This document shows, piece by piece, positions 46,222 through 56,760 of a stretch of 64,000 nt of DNA (positions within the stretch are counted from its first letter, which is position 1; the number at the start of each line of letters is the position of its first letter). Source of the DNA: Streptomyces sp. NBC_00442 (GTDB lineage: Bacteria; Actinomycetota; Actinomycetes; Streptomycetales; Streptomycetaceae); assembly GCF_036014195.1 (NCBI RefSeq), contig NZ_CP107918.1:558001-622000 (forward strand), given 5' to 3'. The notes under the pieces were generated by a model that ran no database searches, was not told the origin of the DNA, and saw only the letters and a program-made list of their open reading frames with translations. The translations under genes were made by a program, and so were the position numbers.

Positions 46222-46710
46222 TCAGACCCGTACGCCTGCGCGGCGACGGCGGGCGAGGAACAGCGCGCCGCCGACCGCGGCGGTGCCGGCGAGGCCGCCG
46301 CCGATCGCCATCTCGGTGTCGGTCGGTCCCGCGGCGCCGCCGAGTCCGCCGTCGGCACCCCGCCCCTCGAGCACGCGGAAGCTGCGGGTCGCGACCCGGT
46401 CGTTGTCGTTGCACTTGACGGCCAGGCTGTACGAGCCCGGTGACGTGTCGTCGCGGATCCGGGCGGTCGCGTAGTTGATGTCGCCCGACGACAGGTGGAC
46501 CTCGTCGAAGGCGTTCGAGCTGACCCTGCCACCGTTCTGGCAGCCCCTGGCGGTGATCCTCAGGGTGGCGCCCCGGTGGACCGCGGAGGGGTCGACATCG
46601 ACAATGGTCGGCCCGCCGGACGGCGGGCCCCCTGCGACGGCCGCCGGGGCGGCGAACCCGCCCGCGGCCCCGACCACCAGCGCCACCGTTAGAGCGCGTG
46701 AAGCACGCAT
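46222..46710 (-). CDS. Exported Ig-like protein with C-terminal membrane anchor, paralogue 2
   Basis: A 162-residue protein with the same plan as its convergent neighbour: signal peptide (1-26), an Ig-like domain (TIVDVDPSAVHRGATLRITA, one Cys pair at RGCQN and VKCND), a Gly-rich linker (GADGGLGGAAG), one hydrophobic helix, and a basic tail ARRRRAGVRV. The ATG has GGAGG eight bases upstream, lying next to a possible leader hairpin. No canonical sortase motif. Faces the sortase gene divergently. Confidence 0.8.
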   Translation of the reverse strand: MRASRALTVALVVGAAGGFAAPAAVAGGPPSGGPTIVDVDPSAVHRGATLRITARGCQNGGRVSSNAFDEVHLSSGDINYATARIRDDTSPGSYSLAVKCNDNDRVATRSFRVLEGRGADGGLGGAAGPTDTEMAIGGGLAGTAAVGGALFLARRRRAGVRV

Positions 46711-47039
46711 CGTTGAACCTCCATGGGAGGACGCCCCGGAGCCGTGCCCCGGGATGATCGACGAGTACGCCTCCCATGACAAACCCTCACCGCCGCTCAT
46801 ACAAGCCGCATTTCGACACTCATCCACCCTGGTGAACGGCGTGGCCGCGCGCGTCCCCGGAATCTGACGGACCCGCAGGTCACAGACCGTCAGATCATTT
46901 TCGGCGCCCCGTGACCCGGATGGGTCAGGCCCGGTGGACGGCACCCGTTCGCCGCCCTCCGATCGCCGAGTGGCCACCCCGCCCTTACGGTGCTCGAAGG
47001 CGCGCTGAGGGTGGACGGCGAAGGAGTTGACGAAGAGAC
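46711..47039. other. 329-base divergent intergenic region with two dyads
   Basis: No gene is visible. The region drives paralogue 2 leftward and the sortase rightward. One dyad (46722-46778) lies in the leader of paralogue 2. A second, ATCTGACGG with CCGTCAGAT (46862-46870 and 46887-46895), is a nine-base perfect stem with a 16-base centre followed by CATTTT; it may be an operator or attenuator-like hairpin. I cannot place promoters with confidence. Confidence 0.5.
46722..46778 (-). promoter_or_regulatory. Possible 5' leader hairpin at the ribosome site of paralogue 2
   Basis: CATGGGAGG (46722-46730) and CCTCCCATG (46770-46778) are perfectly complementary nine-mers, 39 bases apart. On the minus-strand transcript the proximal arm touches the Shine-Dalgarno GGAGG. 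A folded leader could hide or reveal the ribosome site. This is inferred from sequence only. Confidence 0.4.
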
Positions 47040-47699
47040 ATGGCGCACGAAGAGAGCGGCCTGGAGCGTCGCAGGCGTTCCCCGTGGGGGGCGCTTGCCC
47101 TGGTGATGCTCACCGGCCTCGCGCTGATGCGCAACGGTGCGGATGTGACGATGGGCCCGCCGCAGCCCGCCGCGGCGGCGGCGCTGACCAGCGGCGCGGG
47201 GACCGCGTCCGCGGCTCCGTCGGCGGCCGCGGTCCAGCCGCTGGCGTTCGCCCCCGCCTCGCGCGTGCGGATCGAGGCGATCAACGTGGACGCGCCGGTC
47301 ATGGACGTCGGCACCGATGCCCAGGGCTGGGTGCAGGCTCCCCCGCCCGAGGACCCGAACCTGGCCGGCTGGTACCAGAACGGCGTGGCGCCGGGCATGC
47401 GCGGCACGTCGGTGATCGTCGGCCACGTCGACAACATGAAGGGCCCGGCGGTCTTCTACGGGCTCGGCTCGCTCCAGAAGGGCAACCACATCGAGGTGCA
47501 GCGCTTCGACGGCCGCACCGCGGTGTTCGAGGTGTACGGCGTCGAGGTGTTCGCCAAGGCCACGTTCCCGGGTGCCCGGGTGTACGGCGACACCGGGCAC
47601 CCGGAGCTGCGGGTGATCACGTGCGGCGGCGGCTTCTCCAGGGCTCGCGGGTACGACGGGAACGTGGTGGCGTTCGCCCGCCTCGTGTCCGTCAAGTAG
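47040..47699 (+). CDS. Class F sortase
   Basis: A 219-residue protein: one N-terminal hydrophobic helix (about 15-30), an Ala-rich stalk, and a sortase barrel. The catalytic His is in VIVGHVDN (about residue 128), the Cys in RVITCGGGF (about 199) and the Arg in SRARGYDGN. Class F sortases are common in actinomycetes and have few known substrates. The neighbours are two exported, membrane-anchored Ig-like proteins, but they lack a clear sorting signal, so enzyme-substrate linkage is uncertain. Confidence 0.9.
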   Translation: MAHEESGLERRRRSPWGALALVMLTGLALMRNGADVTMGPPQPAAAAALTSGAGTASAAPSAAAVQPLAFAPASRVRIEAINVDAPVMDVGTDAQGWVQAPPPEDPNLAGWYQNGVAPGMRGTSVIVGHVDNMKGPAVFYGLGSLQKGNHIEVQRFDGRTAVFEVYGVEVFAKATFPGARVYGDTGHPELRVITCGGGFSRARGYDGNVVAFARLVSVK

Positions 47700-47747
47700 C
47701 CCCGGAGCGGCCGGGCGCGTTCACCTGAAGGCCGCCGCTCGCGGGAC

Positions 47748-48578
47748 TCATCTGCGGCGCGGCGGAACCTTCAACTCATATCCTTGCGCGAGGAGTTCGG
47801 GCAGATAGCTGCGCAGGGCGGCCACGCTCTGCGTGCGGTCGCCGCCCGCGTCGTGCGAGAGCACCACGACGCCGGGCGCCGCCCCGTCGAGGACCCGGCG
47901 GATGATGGTCGGGGTACCGGGCGTGGTCCAGTCGAGGGTGTCGACGGTCCAGGCGAGCGGCTCCATGCCCATCTCGGCCTGGATTTCGAACACGTTGCGG
48001 TTCCACGCCCCGTACGGCGCGCGGAACCACTGCGGCGGCTCGCCGAGGATCTGCTCGATGACCTCGCTGGTGCGGCCGATCTCGTCGCGGATCTTGGCGG
48101 ACGGCATCTTGTTGAGCTGGGGGTGGGTCCAGGTGTGGTTGCCGATGACGTGCCCGTCGTCCCGCATCTCGCGCACCAGGTCGCGGTTGTCGGTGGCCAT
48201 CTCGCCGCACAGGAAGAACACCGCGCGCACGTCGTGCTCGCGCAGGGTCTTGAGGATGCCGGGGGTGTAGTGCGGATCGGGTCCGTCGTCGAAGGTGAGC
48301 ACCATCGAGTGCTCGCCCAGCTGGGGCATGCTCAGGAAGGGTCTGGTGCGCACCGGCGGGAGCGCGGTGTGGTAGCGCGGCGGGGTGTAGGCGGTCATGG
48401 GTTCCAGGCGGTACGCGCCGGCCCGCGGCCGGGGTGCCGCGGCCGCGGGACCCGCGGCCGGTGCGGCGCGGGGCGCGGGCGTCGGGGTGACGGCGTCCTC
48501 GGCGGTCAGCATGCGGACCGCCGCGGCGGCTCCGAGGCAGGCGGTGACACGGAGCAGTGTCCGCCGACTGGGGACCAT
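47748..48578 (-). CDS. Exported polysaccharide deacetylase (NodB/CE4 family)
   Basis: A 276-residue protein. The N-terminus MVPSRRTLLRVTACLGAAAAV resembles a Tat signal (twin Arg then hydrophobic). The CE4 domain shows motif 1 TFDDGPDPHYT, motif 2 HTWTHPQL (zinc His residues), motif 3 RAPYGAWN, motif 4 DTLDW and motif 5 LSHDAGG. It should remove acetyl groups from peptidoglycan, chitin or another GlcNAc polymer outside the cell. The ATG at 48578 is chosen because AAGGGA lies six bases upstream; an ATG at 48593 has no ribosome site. Confidence 0.92.
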   Translation of the reverse strand: MVPSRRTLLRVTACLGAAAAVRMLTAEDAVTPTPAPRAAPAAGPAAAAPRPRAGAYRLEPMTAYTPPRYHTALPPVRTRPFLSMPQLGEHSMVLTFDDGPDPHYTPGILKTLREHDVRAVFFLCGEMATDNRDLVREMRDDGHVIGNHTWTHPQLNKMPSAKIRDEIGRTSEVIEQILGEPPQWFRAPYGAWNRNVFEIQAEMGMEPLAWTVDTLDWTTPGTPTIIRRVLDGAAPGVVVLSHDAGGDRTQSVAALRSYLPELLAQGYELKVPPRRR

Positions 48579-48722
48579 CTGATCCCTTTTCATGACATGC
48601 GGCTTTTGTTCGTCATGGCGGAAGATTAGGACCTGGCGGCCGCGGTGGGGCCTGCGAAACGTCAGCACCCGCGCGACACCAGCACGAATGGAGGCACCCG
48701 GCGGTACCGTTCGCCGCGCGGT

Positions 48723-51992
<3,270 letters not shown>

Positions 51993-52063
51993 GTTCAGCA
52001 CTCTAGGGAGGGGGGCGCCGGGCCGCCTGTCGGAGCCGCCACCCGGCCGGTTAGCCTCACAGC

Positions 52064-52543
52064 GTGACAGAGCAGCGGCCCCAGCCCCACCCCGAGTCCC
52101 AGCGCTTCGAACGCGGCACCGACGGTCCGAAGGTGATCGTCGCCGGTGTCGACGGCTCGGACTCCTCGCTCAGAGCGGCGGCGTACGCCAGCGGCCTGGC
52201 CCGGCGCCAGAACGCCCTGCTCGCCATCGTGTACGTCCAGCCCGTGCTTCCCGCGGGTGCCGCGCTCGGCGCGCCGGTCGCCGACACCACCGGCGAGATC
52301 GCCGAGGGCCTGGTCGCCGAGATCAGGGCGGCGGCGGAGCGGGTGCGGGAGATCTGGGACGTCCGCTGGGAGTTCCACACCTTCCGCGGCGACCCCTACT
52401 CCGGCCTGGTGACCGCGGCCGACGAGCTCACGGCGGACGCGGTGGTGGTCGGCGCGTCCGAGTCGGCGGGCCACCGCATCATCGGTTCGGTGGCCGTGCG
52501 CCTGGTCAAGGCGGGCCGCTGGCCGGTCACCGTGGTGCCGTAG
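52064..52543 (+). CDS. Universal stress protein (UspA family)
   Basis: A 159-residue single Usp domain: KVIVAGVDGSDSSLRAAAYA at the start and VVVGASESAGHRIIGSVAVRL near the end, close to the G-2x-G-9x-G-S/T ATP-binding pattern but with GAS in place of GSR. TAGCCT lies six bases before the GTG, so transcription is probably leaderless. Divergent from lysX by 71 bases. Role: stress response by nucleotide binding, partner unknown. Confidence 0.9.
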   Translation: MTEQRPQPHPESQRFERGTDGPKVIVAGVDGSDSSLRAAAYASGLARRQNALLAIVYVQPVLPAGAALGAPVADTTGEIAEGLVAEIRAAAERVREIWDVRWEFHTFRGDPYSGLVTAADELTADAVVVGASESAGHRIIGSVAVRLVKAGRWPVTVVP

Positions 52544-52623
52544 CGGGCGGGGCCGCTCCGGCCGCACGCCGTGCCGCGGCGGCCCGGCCGCCCGCCTGCC
52601 TGCCCGCCTGTCCACCTGCCGGT

Positions 52624-53814
52624 TCAGCGGGACATCTTCAGGCCGTCCTTCGCCGCGCCGCGGCTCAGGACCGCCTCGCTGATCTGCTCCTGCGTGGCGG
52701 TGTAGTCCTCCTGGCCGGGCGCCTTCGCCAGAGCGTCGGGCAGGCTCATCACGCGGCCGCGGTCCACGTCGATCCACTGCGGGACGAATTCCGCCCTGCG
52801 GACCTCCCAGCGTGAGCCGGGTCTGCTGGGCGGGGCGAAGGTGAAGCGGGCGATCGAGCTCATGTTGCCGCGGTCGTCGCGCGCACCCGTCTCGTTGAAC
52901 ATCTCGCCCGCGATCTGGTCGCCCTCCCCGTAGACGATCCAGGTCCCGTTGACCTTCTCGTACGCCTGCGGGATGTGCGCGTGGGTGCCGAGGATCAGGT
53001 CGATGTCGGGACGGTCGCCGGTCTTCGACGCGGTGAGCGCCTTGCCGAGGGAGAGCTGCTGCTCATCGGGCTCGGTCTGCCATTCGGTGCCCCAGTGGAG
53101 GCTGACGACCACGACGTCGGCCCCCGCCGCACGGGCCGCCCGCGCATCCGCGATGATCTTCTTCTGGTCGATGAGGTGGACCGCCCACGGCCGGCCTTCC
53201 GGCATCGGGTAGCCGTTGGTGTCGTAGGTGTAGGCGAGCTGTGCGACCTTGGCGCCGCCGGCCGACATCAGCGCGGGCCGCGCGGACTCCTGCGCGGTCC
53301 GGCCGGAGCCGGTGTGTTTCAGGCCCGCCCTGTCGAAGGCCTTCAGGGTGCGGGCGAGACCGTCGGCGCCGTCGTCGAGGGTGTGGTTGGACGCCGTCGA
53401 GCAGGAGTCGTAGCCGGTGTCCTTCAGGGCGGCGGCCACCTGCGGCGGGGACGTGAAGGCGGGGTAGCCGGTGAAGGGGCCCTCGTCGGGGCCGTACACC
53501 GTCTCCATGTGACAGATCGCCAGGTCGGCCCGGGAGACGATGGGCTTCACGCCCGCGAGCATCGGCCGGAAGTCGTAACTCCCGTCCTGGGCATCGGACT
53601 TGGCGCGCTGAATCGTCGAGTCGTGCGGCAGTACGTCGCCGGTCGCCACCAGGGTGAAGGGGCGCTGCGCGGGCGCCGCGCCGGAGGCCGGTGAGCGCTG
53701 GGCGTTCCGACCGTGCGGGGCCGTGTGCCCGCCGGCGCATCCTGTCGTGGCCGCGAGCAGGAGGGCGGCCAGGGCCGCCGCCCGACGTCGGGCGCGTGGG
53801 GTCGGCTTGTGCAT
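52624..53814 (-). CDS. CapA-family lipoprotein (metallophosphatase-like)
   Basis: A 396-residue exported protein. The signal peptide ends in a lipobox, LAATTGC. The CapA/PGA_cap domain shows TLVATGDVLPHDST, ICHMETVYGP, TASNHTLDDG and VVVSLHWGTEW with LILGTHAHIPQ, the pattern of a calcineurin-like metal site. CapA proteins take part in poly-gamma-glutamate capsules in bacilli; in streptomycetes the role is unclear. The ATG at 53814 is chosen at the start of the signal peptide. Three tandem 16-mers lie about 70-115 bases upstream. Confidence 0.9.
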   Translation of the reverse strand: MHKPTPRARRRAAALAALLLAATTGCAGGHTAPHGRNAQRSPASGAAPAQRPFTLVATGDVLPHDSTIQRAKSDAQDGSYDFRPMLAGVKPIVSRADLAICHMETVYGPDEGPFTGYPAFTSPPQVAAALKDTGYDSCSTASNHTLDDGADGLARTLKAFDRAGLKHTGSGRTAQESARPALMSAGGAKVAQLAYTYDTNGYPMPEGRPWAVHLIDQKKIIADARAARAAGADVVVVSLHWGTEWQTEPDEQQLSLGKALTASKTGDRPDIDLILGTHAHIPQAYEKVNGTWIVYGEGDQIAGEMFNETGARDDRGNMSSIARFTFAPPSRPGSRWEVRRAEFVPQWIDVDRGRVMSLPDALAKAPGQEDYTATQEQISEAVLSRGAAKDGLKMSR

Positions 53815-53882
53815 CGGCGTCGGACTCCGTTGGTCGGGGACGGGGGCGAGCGGGGACGCGTGATCGCGGGGCGCGTGCGACC

Positions 53883-53930
53883 GGGGCGGTGTCTGTCCGG
53901 GGCGGTGTCTGTCCGGGGCGGTGTCTGTCC
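53883..53930. repeat. Three perfect tandem copies of a 16-base unit
   Basis: GGGGCGGTGTCTGTCC occurs three times without interruption. It lies in the 352-base gap (53815-54166) between the divergent CapA and sigma-factor genes, in which I see no gene. The position upstream of capA permits a regulatory role or simple slippage. The rest of the gap contains an AT-richer patch near 53970-53995 that could hold promoter elements. Confidence 0.85.
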
Positions 53931-54166
53931 GAAATCCACCCCGTGGGAACCGGCCGGTCAAGCCGAAAAGCCGTTGATAGGACTAAAGATCGCTGGAACG
54001 GACGCACTCCGGCCGGGGCGCGGTGGCCGGCCGGCGACCGCTCGACGCACCACTCGCCGCTCGCTTCGACCGCTCGTCGCAGCGTGCCGTGCGAGCCCTG
54101 TCCCCCCGCGCCCGTACGCGCTCGGATACGGAGCGTCCGAGCGGTTCCGGGGAAAGGGCGTGCACG

Positions 54167-54871
54167 GTGACGACGGCGGTCGCGGAGATACGGCGCTACG
54201 CCCGCGAGGGGGACCTGGCCGAACTGCAGCGCGTGCACGGCCCCGCGCTGCTGCGCTTCCTGCTCGGACTGACCTACGGCGACCGCCAGCGCGCCGAGGA
54301 CCTGCTGCAGGAGACGCTGGTACGGGCCTGGCAGCACCCGGAGGCCTTCGACGCCCCCTACAGCTCGATGCGGCCGTGGCTTTTCACCGTCGCCCGGCGT
54401 CTGGCCATCGACGCCCGGCGCGGCCGTCTCGCGCGTCCCGCGGAGGTGGGTGACGAGGTGCTGCTCGCGACGCCGGCACAGGACGGCGACCCCACCGAGC
54501 GGTCCGCCGCGGCCCTCGACGTCCGTGCGGCCGTGAGGTCGCTCACACCTGAACACCGCGCGGTCCTGGTGCAGTTGTATTTCCGCGGCCTGAGCGTGAC
54601 CGAAGCGGCCGATGTGCTCGGTGTGCCGCCCGGGACGGTCAAGTCCCGTTCGTACTACGCGCTGCGCGCGCTCGGCCGGCTCCTGCCCGGCTATTCTGCG
54701 TCAGGCCCCGAAGGGCTCTCCTCGGTGGGTTCCAGGTCCGCCTCGGTGAGCAGGGCGAGCAGTGAGGCCGCCTCGGCGGCCTCCAGAAAGGCACCCCGGC
54801 ACGGTGCGCACCGGCGCAGATGCGCGGCGACGGCGCGGTCCTCGCCGGGCGTGAGGGCGCCCAGCACGTAG
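54167..54871 (+). CDS. ECF sigma factor with extended C-terminus
   Basis: A 234-residue sigma-70 family protein: region 2 is ALLRFLLGLTYGDRQRAEDLLQETLVRAW (read in part) and region 4 is LTPEHRAVLVQLYFRGLSVTEAADVLGVPPGTVKSR (read in part). A typical ECF protein would stop after LGRLLPGY, about residue 177. Here about 58 Ser/Arg-rich residues follow, and that DNA is also the coding region of a zinc-finger gene on the other strand, so the tail is probably a by-product of stop-codon loss. GTG start with GAAAGG upstream. Confidence 0.85.
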   Translation: MTTAVAEIRRYAREGDLAELQRVHGPALLRFLLGLTYGDRQRAEDLLQETLVRAWQHPEAFDAPYSSMRPWLFTVARRLAIDARRGRLARPAEVGDEVLLATPAQDGDPTERSAAALDVRAAVRSLTPEHRAVLVQLYFRGLSVTEAADVLGVPPGTVKSRSYYALRALGRLLPGYSASGPEGLSSVGSRSASVSRASSEAASAASRKAPRHGAHRRRCAATARSSPGVRAPST

Positions 54872-54897
54872 GCGCCGAGCAGCTGCCGCACATGCAT
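54691..54897 (-). CDS. Small zinc-finger (zf-HC2) anti-sigma-type protein antisense to the sigma gene
   Basis: A 68-residue protein: HVRQLLGAYVLGALTPGEDRAV then the metal site HLRRCAPC (His-x3-Cys-x2-Cys), the ZAS signature of zinc anti-sigma factors. There is no membrane segment, so it would be cytoplasmic. GAGG precedes the ATG by five bases. It overlaps the 3' part of the ECF sigma gene by 181 bases, tail to tail. A role as the cognate anti-sigma is likely from domain and position, but its inverted orientation is unusual. Confidence 0.75.
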   Translation of the reverse strand: MHVRQLLGAYVLGALTPGEDRAVAAHLRRCAPCRGAFLEAAEAASLLALLTEADLEPTEESPSGPDAE

Positions 54898-55019
54898 GAG
54901 CACCTCGTGTCGTGTGACGGATCCTGCCCTTCTGGCCACGGCGGGCACGCGCCCCCGGTTCAATGCTCCCTGGAGCTCCCCGGGAGCGCCGGGACGGTCG
55001 ATGAAAGAGGCGAGACAGG

Positions 55020-55514
55020 ATGCGTCCGGAGGGAAGCAACGGGACCAGCGGTGGCGAGCTGGTGGTGCCGATGGCATGGATGTACGCGGAGTACATCGCG
55101 GATGAACTGCTGCGTACCGGCGACCTGATGCCGCCGACGACGCTGGAGTTCCGGGCGGGGCGCCACGCCCTGGCCCTCACGATCTTCCTGTCCGACGGGG
55201 CGGTCGGCGGGGCGCGGGTGGTGGCCCGTCTGGAGGAGTGGAGTTCGCTCACCGCGGCCGGCCGGCCCTGGCGGCGCTGGGTCCGTGGACGGCTGCGCGG
55301 GCTGGCCCGCGACCCCGGGGCGGGTCCCGATCTGGCGCTGGCCCTGGCCGCGTGGCGGTGGCTGGAGGAGACCGAGCTGCTCGCCGCGGATCTGGACGCG
55401 GTGGTGCCGGGCGGGGTCGATCCGCACACCCGCGAGGAGGACGAGCCGCGGGTGTGGACACCGGCCTGGGAACTCGGGCTTCCCCTGGGCCACCTGGCCA
55501 TTCACCTGTTCTGA
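55020..55514 (+). CDS. Conserved-looking hypothetical protein, 164 aa
   Basis: I recognise no family. The protein is acidic, rich in Leu, Trp and Ala, with no signal peptide or membrane helix. It starts 122 bases from the divergent zinc-finger gene, so the two could share a regulatory region. Codon use is typical for a real gene. It converges on the histidine kinase gene with 19 bases between stops. Confidence 0.65.
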   Translation: MRPEGSNGTSGGELVVPMAWMYAEYIADELLRTGDLMPPTTLEFRAGRHALALTIFLSDGAVGGARVVARLEEWSSLTAAGRPWRRWVRGRLRGLARDPGAGPDLALALAAWRWLEETELLAADLDAVVPGGVDPHTREEDEPRVWTPAWELGLPLGHLAIHLF

Positions 55515-55533
55515 GCACACGGCACGCGGGACC

Positions 55534-56760
55534 TCAGCTGTGGACGCCCGCACGGTATTTCGGGATGCGCGCCGTCACCTTCATGCCCGCGCCGACGCCG
55601 GTCTCGATGACCAGGCCGTAGGCGTCGCCGTACACCTGACGCAGCCGTTCGTCGACGTTGAGCAGGCCGATGCCGCCCGAGGGCTCGCCGTCGCCGCGCA
55701 GGATGCGACGCAGGCGCTCGGGGTCCATGCCCGCGCCGTCGTCCTCGATGACGACCTCGGCCTCGTTGCCCGCGTCCAGGGCGCTGATGGTGATGCGCAG
55801 GGGCGCGTCGCGCGCACCCACGGCGTCGACCGTTGGGGCCCCGGTCTTGACGACGGCGCCCTCGACGCCGTGTTTGACGGCGTTCTCGACGAGGGGTTGC
55901 AGACAGAGGAACGGCAGGGCGACCGGCAGGACCTCGGGGGCGACTTGGAGGGTGACAAGGAGCCGGTCGCCGAAGCGCGCCCGCACCAGCTCCAGGTACT
56001 GGTCGATGCAGTGCAGTTCCTCGGCGAGCGTGGTGAAGTCGCCGTGCCTGCGGAACGAATAGCGCGTGAAGTCGGCGAATTCCAGGAGCAGTTCGCGGGC
56101 GCGCTCGGGGTCGGTGCGGACGAACGAGGCGATCGCGGCGAGGGAGTTGAAGATGAAGTGGGGGGAGATCTGGGCGCGCAACGCCTTGATCTCGGCCTCG
56201 ATCAGGCGGGTGCGGGAGCGGTCGAGCTCGGCGAGTTCCAGCTGGACCGAGACCCAGCGGCCGACCTCGCCCGCCGCGCGCGCCAGGACCGCCGACTCGC
56301 GCGGCGCGTAGGCGACGAGCACGCCGAGCACCCGGTGGTCCACCGTGAGCGGGACGGCGACCGCCCAGCGCAGCGGACAGTCCGCGTCCTCGCAGGACAG
56401 CGCGAACGCCCTGTCGCGCCCGGTGTCGAGCAACGCCCTTATCTGACGCATCACTTGGGGCCCGTGGTGCTGCTCCCCCGCCCCGTCCCAGGTGAGGATG
56501 GTGTCGCGGTCGGTGAGGCAGAGGGCGTCGGTGCCGAGGAGCGAGCGCAGACCCCGGGCGGACTTGCGGGCGGCCTCCGCGGTGAGCCCGGCGCGCAGCG
56601 GGGGCGCGGCCAGCGAGGCGGTGTGCAGCGTCTCGAAGGTGGCGTGCTCGACGGGGGTTCCCACATCGCTGGGACGGGCCCGGCGCGCGGTCCGCCGGCC
56701 GAGCAGGAATCCCGCGGCGGCGAGGAGCGGGCCGAGGAAGAGCAGAGCGGCGAGCGTCAT
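55534..56760 (-). CDS. LytS-type sensor histidine kinase
   Basis: A 408-residue kinase: one N-terminal hydrophobic helix (1-20), a GAF-like sensor region (about 45-190), the HisKA_7TM/LytS phospho-acceptor box ISPHFIFNSLAAI, and an ATPase domain with LVENAVKHG and DDGAGMD and GGIGLLNV. It has only one membrane segment, unlike LytS, so it may sense through the adjacent symporter or in the cytoplasm. The ATG overlaps the symporter stop by ATGA. The LytTR response regulator three genes upstream is its likely partner. Confidence 0.92.
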   Translation of the reverse strand: MTLAALLFLGPLLAAAGFLLGRRTARRARPSDVGTPVEHATFETLHTASLAAPPLRAGLTAEAARKSARGLRSLLGTDALCLTDRDTILTWDGAGEQHHGPQVMRQIRALLDTGRDRAFALSCEDADCPLRWAVAVPLTVDHRVLGVLVAYAPRESAVLARAAGEVGRWVSVQLELAELDRSRTRLIEAEIKALRAQISPHFIFNSLAAIASFVRTDPERARELLLEFADFTRYSFRRHGDFTTLAEELHCIDQYLELVRARFGDRLLVTLQVAPEVLPVALPFLCLQPLVENAVKHGVEGAVVKTGAPTVDAVGARDAPLRITISALDAGNEAEVVIEDDGAGMDPERLRRILRGDGEPSGGIGLLNVDERLRQVYGDAYGLVIETGVGAGMKVTARIPKYRAGVHS

